NCBI RefSeq assembly: GCF_029968095.1 | Contig: NZ_JASCIR010000001.1 | Span: 1 to 64,000, forward strand | Reading direction: 5' to 3' | DNA length: 64,000 bases | DNA from: Streptomyces solicavernae | Lineage (GTDB): Bacteria; Actinomycetota; Actinomycetes; Streptomycetales; Streptomycetaceae | Shown: positions 9,001-15,832 of the stretch, one piece after another | Numbering within the stretch: the first letter of the stretch is position 1 | How the letters are laid out: each line of letters opens with the position of its first letter | Position numbers and translations under genes: made by a program | Notes under the pieces: generated by a model | What the model was told of the DNA's origin: nothing | What the model saw: only the letters and a program-made list of their open reading frames with translations | The model's database searches: none

Positions 9001-9352
9001 AGCCGGAATGTTCTCCCGAATCGCCCACCGCCGCTGGACGGACCTGCTCGAAGATCCGCTGCGGTACGCGTACACCGAAACCGACTCAGCCGAACGCCGG
9101 GCCATGGACTGGACGAACATCGCTCCGCTGAACCAGATCGTCGGCCGGCTGCTGCGCGGAGCAGCAACCGCACGCATCTACTTCTGCGACGGCGCCTTCG
9201 CTCCCACCAATGACGACAGCACGCTCCTCGGTATGTACCGGGCGATGGATGAAGCCATGTCCGGCCGGCAATCCGACATCGCGATCCCCCTCTACGAACC
9301 CCTCAAGTACGGCCTGCACACCCTCTTGGAGAAGTTCCGTGGCGACGTATGA
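6014..9352 (+). CDS. DinG/XPD-type Fe-S helicase of the pPIWI-RE system
   Basis: The protein has 1112 residues. Walker A is GMPAVGKTT at 250-258 and Walker B is FDEAD with D446-E447. Between them lie four cysteines, C341, C361, C388 and C394, the position of the 4Fe-4S cluster in DinG and XPD. Motif VI is QIVGRLLR with Q1041, R1045 and R1048. It is longer than housekeeping DinG; the first 240 residues and the 450-750 block are not recognisable and may include the pPIWI_RE_Z region. It should translocate on single-stranded DNA or open R-loops for the PIWI partner (family inference). GTG start, overlapping the nuclease gene by 11 bases and the next gene by 14. Confidence 0.85.
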   Translation: MARSRVDWRRSLIKQLKKPARQAGISLESLRRAIAVEFGLYALSMWAPETAARDGWALLKGYDFRPHSALGFRTNSSVRWLIGELKKDQDWHEALEQYEAFPEHLRLYTIKDSARPAVRRELTHARDRVDAYAKALSGPPKHQLQSIDLAEPDVVYRFTVNGEEHRLQIPRWLIPEVQRGHGEGRKRRGITLTWSALMKTAASMDSSDASQGRSNNWHGRVCDLQLRLRKSGRLRPARRLTIEDMVHLVGMPAVGKTTLLTVFAVWAARRRHTLTLVLGDVIAVLNMVEDLNRYVADSAAPILGASTRGQHLRQLHRPPDVRTRGLQLLQDDRLRWVSTACPAQGLLADLSSPLPLGAAPCHGQLELVAQPKEKPDSGQPKEPAKSGCPLFFSCGRHEAARALVKAPIWVATAQSLLHCRVPPQLTDKSQRYLELAWGRSDAFAFDEADRVQIQLDQIFSPSQTLAGPSKDAWLDEVRPLFEQHNRSTHGKHLTTSATVRGWSIDINSAGMLVARLRNLLAEYRHVREWLREGYFNEWQLAIRLAGEIARRPHSNNGEAASQDEASRWRRDEDVYSRWREVFREWLQDPAGRYKGDKTQVAFLRDVAARGYDDPTRINRDLMHWLDDEPDVIAQDTEVRRRMAVRLQVTITVALLAQNLARLTRYCWEVESEIGAESMSSSLVHRPPTEYLPLVPESPMGNLLGFQYREDDNGPADRLGALSFFRCSGIGRWLLLNLPHLYAGSEPKQQPGPGVLLLSATSWAGNSPRYDVQVPVTGILSSRAADKVPIDQRIVCEYLPSRVVGPDGKTHDRIVSGLYGDRRSEALSDVLADLCTAQPGLRGARPSTLERIRGDLEPGRRRLLLLVGNYQEAKLAHRKLVELRPEWADQILHMVPDDERGTHHWASGSLARSRVSTLAQHEDVWILITPMLAIERGHNILNDDHVAALGAALYLVRPHLHPEDLSYHIENMNRWAVEQILAGLPTAGLPDASLGERAGMFSRIAHRRWTDLLEDPLRYAYTETDSAERRAMDWTNIAPLNQIVGRLLRGAATARIYFCDGAFAPTNDDSTLLGMYRAMDEAMSGRQSDIAIPLYEPLKYGLHTLLEKFRGDV

Positions 9353-12107
9353 CCGCCTTCAGCGCCTGTCCCTCGCCATGAGGGCCACCGGCACAACACC
9401 TCTATGTACCTACAGGGCGTACGAATTCCCGCGAACGTGGGCCCAAGCGCTCAAGCAAGTCTTCCGCCGCAAGAATCAAGACGGCGAAGACACGGATGAG
9501 CCCTACGGCCTGCCGCTCTGGGCGGTGAGCACCGCCATCGCGGCGCTCCTGCCGCAGTTGCTCGTCACCAACAGCTCGGGCCGCGCCGATACCGTGTGGC
9601 TGGCCTGGAACACACAGGAGGGGACGCCTGAACCCGACGAGGAAGTCCTCCTCGAACTTGTTCGCTCCGGTTTGATCGTCGCGGCCCAGTCCAGGAACGA
9701 CAAGGCGCGTCGACGTAATCGCCCTGATCCCGTTGACATGCAGCGGCTCGCCTCCATCCTCAAGTGCTTCAGGACGGACCACCTGCGCAGCGAAATCCGC
9801 CAGTTGCACATCACGGCAGGCGAGCCGCTCTGCCCGGAGGGATACCGACTCCTTCCCCACGTCATCGCCAACCACCTGGTCTCCACAGGCTGGGAGCTAC
9901 AGCACGCCGGCAAAAAGTGGGTGTGGAACGAAAAGGCACAGGAGAAGGAAGAAGTGCCAGGCAAGGACATCACCGTCTACGGCATCTCCCGCTGGCGTCG
10001 TTGCGCCAGTGACGAAGGAGCCGAACTCCTCTCCTGGCCGCCGCACCAGTACGTGAGCAGCAACGGAACGGTCTATCCGTGGTCGTACACCATGCGTCTC
10101 ACCGCGCAGAACCACGGGCACGACAGCGCTCCTCTGATCCACGTCACGCTCGGCACACGTCGCTGGGCCCGGGGGAACGTCTGGGACGGAAAGCGCGGCA
10201 TCACCGCCTACCTCTTTGCTGCATCGCCCTGGTGTGACGACACCTGCCCGTTCGGAAAGGCCCGGATGAAGTGGCGCCCGGGGCCGAAGGGAAAGAAGGG
10301 AGGGAAGATGGTCTGGGACGACGTGCTCGCCGAAACCCTTGCCCGGGTCACCTCCCACGATGCGCTACCGTCCGCTCCCGCCCTCGCAGCCGACCCCCGT
10401 GCCTTCCTGGAGCCCGATAAGGGCACGCCACAGGCAGGCGTTCCCTTCCGGGACGGCCTGGGTGAGTACGCCAACCACTCCGTCGGCAAGGGCATCTCAG
10501 CGCGCGACCGCTGGCAGATCTTTCACCAACTCCAGGAAGCTGTGAAGGACTTCGCCGAACCGGAGCAACCGCTCGAACGCCTCTACGTTCCGGTACGCCC
10601 CCGTCCCTCTGCCTCGGACCTGCTGAAGGTCGACCAGGCCGCCCTCGCCCGAGCAACGGCACGGCGTATCGCAGTGGACGTGGCCTGGGACACCACGGTC
10701 ATCCGCGATGAACTCGTCGGCGCCCTCCACGAAATGCTCGGTCTTTGCCTGCCCACCGCCATCGAGGACGACTCCCCTCCCCGATTGAGGGAGACCGTTC
10801 TCCGAGGGGAGGACATTGAGATCGTGCTGCGCAGTTACCCAGTGGGTGATCTGGCCGCCCCCCTACCCGTCAACAGCTCGATCAACAACCGCAAGGACCG
10901 TCTCGCTGACGCGTCTGAGTCGCGGCGCACCAAGGTGATCCAGAAGCTGCGGGCGCCGGAGCTCTGGGACGTGCCGCGCTTCGCGCTTGTCGAAATGGCC
11001 AACGCCGGCGCGTTCGCCAGTGCCGAGCACGACCCGAAGCAGACAGTGAAAGGAGCCGCTGGCTCCGTCGGTGTTCTCGTCCAGAACATCACCCCGCCGA
11101 AGGAGACCGGGGAGGGCTCTGGGGAGGAAAGTACAACGACGCGTCGCGAGCGCGCTCGTAAGTCCGCCATGGACCTTTTGACTCGACAGAGCGGAATGCT
11201 GTCTCGTCCCGACCACCTCGGGACGAAGGACAACCCGCTGAACGAAGTGACAACCGTGGGCCTGTGGGTCGTGCGCCGCAACGGCGACCAGAGAGCAACG
11301 CTGCCGCTCGCCGTCGCGCAGCTGCCCGACGAACCCTTCGTCCGGCTGCGGATGCCGCACACGAACACCTGGCTGCCCTACCGCGAAGGGCTGCTCACGC
11401 TCACCGACTACGAGACGGAGCGCCGCTTCGATCACTCGCACGCCCAGCAGTTCTTCGGGGAGGTCGTCGAGGAGGTGTGCGACGGCAGCGACGTAGTACT
11501 GCTGACATTGGCCCAGAACATCCGCTCCTGCTGCCCAGGGCTCAGCAACGCACACCTCACGCCCGATGTCCTTGCCTTCGATCCCGAGACCCCCATCCAG
11601 CCAGACGCTCGCAAGGGGCTGCGGCACGTCCGCCTCCGGACCAATCTGCGTGATGAAACCAGCCAGCACTTCGCCTTCAAGGAAGGGACCGATGCCGGCG
11701 ATGTCGGCGTCGGCTCCAGCCTCTGGCAGGACCCGCTGCGCCCGTGCCACTTCTTCAGTACGGCCAGGAAGCCCGCCACCGCCGGCAGCGGATCGCCTCA
11801 AGGCTCTCGCATCGAGAAGCACTGGGGCAGCATGGGCAAGGACGAGCAGGGACGAAAGAAGTACGGCATGAGGCACGACGTCCTCCAGGACGTCTGGAAC
11901 CCCCAACTACTGGAGATCCTCGTCAACTGCCACGACGAAAGCGACGACCCACGCTCATGGGCCGCGATCCCACACCAACAGCGTTACGCAGCAGCGCACT
12001 TCGCTGATCCTCTGGCCCTGCCCGCCGTGCTTCACCTCGCCCAAGGTGTGGGCGAACAGATCCTCCCGCCGTACCTGCTCGCTCCGATCGACCAGACCGA
12101 CGGCTAG
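9339..12107 (+). CDS. pPIWI-RE protein (PIWI/RNase H-fold, Argonaute-like)
   Basis: The protein has about 922 residues. The GTG at 9339 was chosen because TTGGAGAAG precedes it at good spacing; it begins MATYDRLQRLSLAMRATG and overlaps the helicase by 14 bases. An upstream in-frame ATG at 9210 would add 43 residues of out-of-frame helicase sequence. Size, order and neighbours fit pPIWI-RE: an N-terminal X-like region (about 1-350) and a C-terminal RNase H-like region (about 570-922). The family is named for invariant Arg and Glu; LRTNLRDET near 766-774 offers R771 and E773 as candidates, which I cannot verify. It probably binds a guide or R-loop nucleic acid and targets invading DNA (inference from the family proposal). 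Confidence 0.8.
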   Translation: MATYDRLQRLSLAMRATGTTPLCTYRAYEFPRTWAQALKQVFRRKNQDGEDTDEPYGLPLWAVSTAIAALLPQLLVTNSSGRADTVWLAWNTQEGTPEPDEEVLLELVRSGLIVAAQSRNDKARRRNRPDPVDMQRLASILKCFRTDHLRSEIRQLHITAGEPLCPEGYRLLPHVIANHLVSTGWELQHAGKKWVWNEKAQEKEEVPGKDITVYGISRWRRCASDEGAELLSWPPHQYVSSNGTVYPWSYTMRLTAQNHGHDSAPLIHVTLGTRRWARGNVWDGKRGITAYLFAASPWCDDTCPFGKARMKWRPGPKGKKGGKMVWDDVLAETLARVTSHDALPSAPALAADPRAFLEPDKGTPQAGVPFRDGLGEYANHSVGKGISARDRWQIFHQLQEAVKDFAEPEQPLERLYVPVRPRPSASDLLKVDQAALARATARRIAVDVAWDTTVIRDELVGALHEMLGLCLPTAIEDDSPPRLRETVLRGEDIEIVLRSYPVGDLAAPLPVNSSINNRKDRLADASESRRTKVIQKLRAPELWDVPRFALVEMANAGAFASAEHDPKQTVKGAAGSVGVLVQNITPPKETGEGSGEESTTTRRERARKSAMDLLTRQSGMLSRPDHLGTKDNPLNEVTTVGLWVVRRNGDQRATLPLAVAQLPDEPFVRLRMPHTNTWLPYREGLLTLTDYETERRFDHSHAQQFFGEVVEEVCDGSDVVLLTLAQNIRSCCPGLSNAHLTPDVLAFDPETPIQPDARKGLRHVRLRTNLRDETSQHFAFKEGTDAGDVGVGSSLWQDPLRPCHFFSTARKPATAGSGSPQGSRIEKHWGSMGKDEQGRKKYGMRHDVLQDVWNPQLLEILVNCHDESDDPRSWAAIPHQQRYAAAHFADPLALPAVLHLAQGVGEQILPPYLLAPIDQTDG

Positions 12108-12109
12108 TC

Positions 12110-12766
12110 GTGGCTGGCGCCGATGGACTGCCGGAGGCCCCTACGGGAAAGGGAGCCTCCGGCCCGGGACTTCAGCGGTGGCAAGAGCTCAACGAGCGTC
12201 AACGCCACTACCTGAGCGTCTTCTACGACCTTGACCAAGAAGCCCAGCGAGAGCAACGTCGGCGCTGGCGACTAGGTCTCAAACGGGATCCCGCAGAAAT
12301 CTGGCGCTGGATCCCATACGACACCCGACACCCCCGCGCCGCGCCAACTCCTGCCCAGGAAAGACTGGACGCGACGGGGCTGAGGGACTCCGGCACGGGG
12401 GCGACTCTCGGAGCGCTCGCTCGGCGCGGACTCGTCGAGACCCGTCAGCAACCCATCGAGACTCCGTCCGGAGCCGCGGTCCAGATCCAACTGAGGCTCA
12501 CCCCACTGGGGCGGGCAAGCGCCCGCAGCGTCGCACCTACCCCAACACCCGAGCCTCAACGAACCCTGCCCGATTGGCTCTATGACGCCCTGCTCGAGGT
12601 CGACCGAGCAGGGAGTCACGGGCTGCCCAAGTACGAACTCGGACGCTCCGCAGTGCGTCGGCTCGGCCCGCGCGGCGACCGATTCATCGAGGAGGCACAC
12701 CCCTGGTCCTATCGACTCACCGCGGCAGGACGAGCTGAACTGGAGCGGCGGCACAACGGGGCTTGA
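12110..12766 (+). CDS. Two-winged-helix accessory protein of the pPIWI-RE cassette
   Basis: The 218-residue protein starts with GTG 2 bases after the pPIWI-RE stop and has no Shine-Dalgarno sequence of its own, so it probably depends on reinitiation. Residues 85-140 read as a winged helix (GATLGALARRGLVETR, then a beta hairpin and LRLTPLGRA). Residues 160-215 look like a second one (LPDWLYDALLEVDRAG .. YRLTAAGRAELERR). It is not one of the three canonical members of the system. It could be the cassette's repressor or a DNA-binding subunit of the complex; the sequence does not decide. Confidence 0.7.
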   Translation: MAGADGLPEAPTGKGASGPGLQRWQELNERQRHYLSVFYDLDQEAQREQRRRWRLGLKRDPAEIWRWIPYDTRHPRAAPTPAQERLDATGLRDSGTGATLGALARRGLVETRQQPIETPSGAAVQIQLRLTPLGRASARSVAPTPTPEPQRTLPDWLYDALLEVDRAGSHGLPKYELGRSAVRRLGPRGDRFIEEAHPWSYRLTAAGRAELERRHNGA

Positions 12767-12841
12767 ACGCGGGAGCTACTGACGAGATTGCACCCGCTGA
12801 CGACGGCCCAAGAAAGGTGAGACCAGACAATACGGCCTCGG

Positions 12842-13396
12842 TCATTCGGCATCGACGACTCCCAGATCACTCCTCATCCGGTGCCGTACCTGCCGCAACA
12901 GATCCCACGACGCATCAGCGCTCGCCTGGACTGCGTCGAGGGAGTCGCCAGGACGCGGAGTTCCGTTGTCGAGCCGCTTGATCATGCCGTACGTGGCGTT
13001 GAGCGATTTGTTGACCCTGCCTGCCAGGTCGAGCACGGGGTCCGGCACGATCAGCTGCGCCTCGGCGTAACAATCCCGATGCACCGATCGCGCCTCGTCG
13101 AGTTGTGCACGGGCATCTTGTCGGTCTTCGCCCCGCAAAAGGACGTGGAGGTGATCAGTGAGCGCCGTCTGGTACTGCCGCGCTGCCTTGTTGAGCATCA
13201 CGTATGCCGCGCGCCGCTGCTCCTTCACCGTCTCGTGCCGTTGGGCAGCCAAATCCTCCAGACGTTGCCGTTCAGCCTGCTCCAGTTCATAACGCCTGGA
13301 GCGATCCGAGGCCCGCTGGGTCAGCAGCGCCGACAGCAAGGTGCCGAGAACACCGACCACAGCGACCCCCAGAGCCACGTAACTACCTGTACTCAT
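12842..13396 (-). CDS. Membrane-anchored coiled-coil hypothetical protein
   Basis: The 184-residue protein has an N-terminal membrane helix (residues 5-25, YVALGVAVVGVLGTLLSALL). A long charged coiled coil follows (about 30-75, rich in R, E and Q), then a helical cytoplasmic domain. It has no enzyme motif. It is divergent from the HEPN-RES gene, with 59 bases between the starts, so the two may share regulation. Proteins of this layout are common near actinobacterial islands. A sensor or anchor role is possible, but its function is unknown. Confidence 0.65.
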   Translation of the reverse strand: MSTGSYVALGVAVVGVLGTLLSALLTQRASDRSRRYELEQAERQRLEDLAAQRHETVKEQRRAAYVMLNKAARQYQTALTDHLHVLLRGEDRQDARAQLDEARSVHRDCYAEAQLIVPDPVLDLAGRVNKSLNATYGMIKRLDNGTPRPGDSLDAVQASADASWDLLRQVRHRMRSDLGVVDAE

Positions 13397-13455
13397 GACT
13401 TCTGTGCCCGCCCCTCTGATGCCACCACACCCGCAGCATCACACAGAATGAAAAC

Positions 13456-14736
13456 GTGACCGATGCTGGCAATGGCCCCACACCACCTGATGATTTTGCG
13501 GACAGCGTGTGCCGCCGATGCGTGAGCGACGACGCCTTGGAGGCGCTGCTCGACGAGGCCGCCGAGGCAGGCCGCGTCTGCTCCTTCTGCGCAGGCGACC
13601 AAGCCGCCGACTTCGACACCTTCCTGGAGGCGTTCCTTCGCGGGCTCCACCACGAATTCAACGACGTCGACGACGAGGGCGTCTCCTACGAGTCTCGCGA
13701 GGGTGGCTACCAATGGTCCGAGATCACGGACACTTGGGACCTGATCAGCGATGAGTTCGGTGATGTCCTGACAGGGGACGGACTCGTCGAGGCCGTGCAG
13801 CGCCACGTGGAAGACCGTCTCTGGGCCAGACGGAACTTCATCGAACCACGCCGCGACGAAGCCCTGATGGCCAGTTGGCAAGACTTTCGCTACGCAATCC
13901 GGCACAAGACACGCTACGTCTTTTGGCAACGCCCACGCTCACGAGACGACGACCTACGTGGAGCCGGCGAGATCCCGCCGGAGCAGATCCTCCAGGAGGT
14001 CGGCGAACTGATCAGCAAGCTCGGCTTGGTACGCCGCGTCGGCACTTCGGAGTTCTTGTGGCGCGCCCGTATCCACGACCGAGCCGAGCGGGTCGGTTCC
14101 GCCGCCAGCCTTGGCACCATCCCCTTGAGCCTCTGCAAGCAATCCAACCGCATGAGCCCTGCGGGCATCCCCATGTTCTACGGTGCTCTGTCCGCGGAGA
14201 CAGCCCTAAAAGAAGCCTTGGTCCGACCAGGACACACTGCAGTCGCATCAGTCGGCGCCTTCACCTGCTCTCGTGAGATCGACGTCGTCGACTTCACTGA
14301 TCTGCCAGCAGTGCCGACAATCTTCCACCCCGAGCTGGGCAGCCTGAGACGGCCGATCCAGTTCCTGCACGCGTTCGTGTACGAACTCGCACAAGACGTG
14401 CGCCCCACGTACGAGGAAATCGACTACGTGCCCACTCAGGTCATCACCGAGTACCTGCTCCATGCCTGGGACGCCGGAAGGCCAATCTCCGGGCTGAAGT
14501 ACCCGTCCGCACGGACCGGAACGCCTTGCGTCGTGCTGAACATACCGTCCGAACACTGTCTTGAGCTCGGTTCTGCTGTCACGGACAAGGAGGCCCTTCA
14601 CCTGCTGCTTCACCCCGGCACCGTCAGCCGACAACCACTGCCAGCGTCCCGTAGGCCGCTCAGGGAGCGGTATCTGCACTCACCTCGTCGCTGGGTTCGT
14701 CAGTCGCGTACAGATGGCCGTGACGACCGTCATTAA
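13456..14736 (+). CDS. HEPN-RES domain protein (NAD-targeting toxin-like)
   Basis: The protein has 426 residues and a GTG start. The N-terminal 180 residues fit the HEPN-type domain often fused to RES (HEPN_RES_NTD1), beginning with two Cys-x2-Cys pairs (CRRC and CSFC). Residues 195-380 are a RES domain: W202-R203-A-R205, then NRMSPAGIPMFYGA with Y242, then the AETALKE helix with E248 and E253. RES toxins of the MbcT/ParT type deplete NAD or ADP-ribosylate targets and usually pair with an Xre antitoxin; no Xre-like gene is adjacent. Its place at the island edge suggests abortive infection (inference). The end of the reading frame (about 390-426) is basic and low-complexity. Confidence 0.85.
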   Translation: MTDAGNGPTPPDDFADSVCRRCVSDDALEALLDEAAEAGRVCSFCAGDQAADFDTFLEAFLRGLHHEFNDVDDEGVSYESREGGYQWSEITDTWDLISDEFGDVLTGDGLVEAVQRHVEDRLWARRNFIEPRRDEALMASWQDFRYAIRHKTRYVFWQRPRSRDDDLRGAGEIPPEQILQEVGELISKLGLVRRVGTSEFLWRARIHDRAERVGSAASLGTIPLSLCKQSNRMSPAGIPMFYGALSAETALKEALVRPGHTAVASVGAFTCSREIDVVDFTDLPAVPTIFHPELGSLRRPIQFLHAFVYELAQDVRPTYEEIDYVPTQVITEYLLHAWDAGRPISGLKYPSARTGTPCVVLNIPSEHCLELGSAVTDKEALHLLLHPGTVSRQPLPASRRPLRERYLHSPRRWVRQSRTDGRDDRH

Positions 14737-15255
14737 CAACTTGAACTAGCGACACTCACAGCGCTTCCATCCTCGGCTTCGTCTTCTCTCACATCCTCGA
14801 CTTCAAGCTGACCCCAGCCTGAAGAGCATCGGAGCGGGGCCGCGGTCACAGCAGAAGTTCCCCCAGCGCGGCTGCGGTTCGGAGCCGTGGGGGCTCCACC
14901 CCGTAAGGTACGGCTTCAGCTCATCCGGCTTTACGGAGTTGGCTCTCCCCAGCAGGTGGAGAAGCGGACCAATCATGCCGATCGTTCAAGGGGGACCAGC
15001 GATGCATGGCCCCAGCTCACACGCCCTGCCTCGAACAGACAATCACTCATTCGGGTCGGGCCGCACACACAGCAAATATGCGGAGGCAACCCCCGTACGC
15101 GGCGGTTCCAGGAGAGCCGGTTCACCTGCCTGGGAGAAATCTGGGAGATGATCTTCTCCCATAGGCCCATCGAGGCCACGCCAGCCCACCCCACTCCAAG
15201 CCTCTGACCAGGCAAGATTCCGATCCAGCCTGTTAACGATCATGCTCGTCCCTCA
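14737..15255. other. Spacer before the tRNA-Pro scar, no gene seen
   Basis: About 520 bp. Open frames are short and lack ribosome sites or similarity. A small inverted repeat (TGGGAGA .. TCTCCCA) lies near 15142-15162. An integrase or excisionase would be expected next to the attachment site if the element were intact, but none is present. Confidence 0.5.
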
Positions 15256-15298
15256 TTCGGGACGAAGAGGTCGTGGGTTCAAATCCCGCCACCCCGAC
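15256..15298 (+). other. tRNA-Pro(CGG) 3'-end scar (attR-type attachment site)
   Basis: Forty-three bases match the 3' half of a tRNA-Pro: anticodon loop TTCGGGA, stem strand ACGAA, T arm GTGGGTTCAAATCCCGC and acceptor ACCCCG-A. The 5' half (CGGGGT and the D arm) is missing and CCA is not encoded. The direction and the terminator that follows fit the chromosomal side of an element that integrated into tRNA-Pro, with island DNA on the left. The intact tRNA-Pro would lie left of this window. Confidence 0.75.
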
Positions 15299-15312
15299 AG
15301 AGAAACACCAGG

Positions 15313-15348
15313 TCAGGCCCGGTACTGAGAGATCAGTACCGGGCCTGA
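15313..15348 (+). terminator. 15-bp hairpin terminator of tRNA-Pro
   Basis: TCAGGCCCGGTACTG pairs perfectly with CAGTACCGGGCCTGA across a 6-base loop and runs into TTTG. It sits 15 bases after the tRNA-Pro 3' end, as expected for the original tRNA terminator. Confidence 0.8.
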
Positions 15349-15454
15349 TTTGCGTTGGGGGGCCGATTTGGGAGCCATTAGGAAGCCGACTTCGGGATCC
15401 GGCTCCCTGCCGGCCCGGTCCCAAGGACCCGAAGGCTCCCCGTTGTTCGGCTAC

Positions 15455-15790
15455 GGGCTGCGCGGCACGTACATGATCACAGCCATGCCCGCCAGGCAGA
15501 TCAGGTCCGATGACGTCGAAGCGGTCCGGGCGGTAGCCGTCGGCGACCATGCCCCAGGCGATAGAACCTGCTACGAAGGTCCCGCCGTAGGCGGCGAGGA
15601 TCCGTCCGAAGTTCGCGTCGCTCTGGAAGGTGGCGACGACTCCGTAGAGGGCGAGAGCGATGGAGCGGGTGACGGCCCAAGAGCAGCGGCTTCGCCTCGC
15701 GCAGTGGGTCCTGCCGACAGCCGTTGGCGCAATGGCCTGCGCCGCAAGCACAAACCGCTGTATATCGGCGGTCGTCAGCGTGCTCACCAG
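15455..15790 (-). pseudogene. Broken YnfA/UPF0060-family membrane protein gene
   Basis: The minus strand contains [19 protein letters not shown], then [20 protein letters not shown] and RPDRFDVIG, the diagnostic centre of YnfA-family four-helix proteins. The expected C-terminal helix ([15 protein letters not shown]) is present but in another frame, so a frameshift lies near 15510. The N-terminal part (REAKPLL) needs another frame change near 15660. No single frame restores the family's roughly 110 residues, so it is decayed. It lies just outside the tRNA-Pro scar. Confidence 0.7.
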
Positions 15791-15832
15791 ACATCACGGA
15801 TCCTGGCGCTGCCACTGCCTGAAAGGACGTCC

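Noticed and set aside
9210..9338. Longer pPIWI-RE start at 9210
   Set aside because: The extra 43 codons would overlap the helicase by 143 bases and look like shifted helicase sequence; the GTG at 9339 has a good ribosome site.
14887..15207. A 106-codon frame before the tRNA-Pro scar as a possible excisionase
   Set aside because: No helix-turn-helix pattern and no ribosome site.
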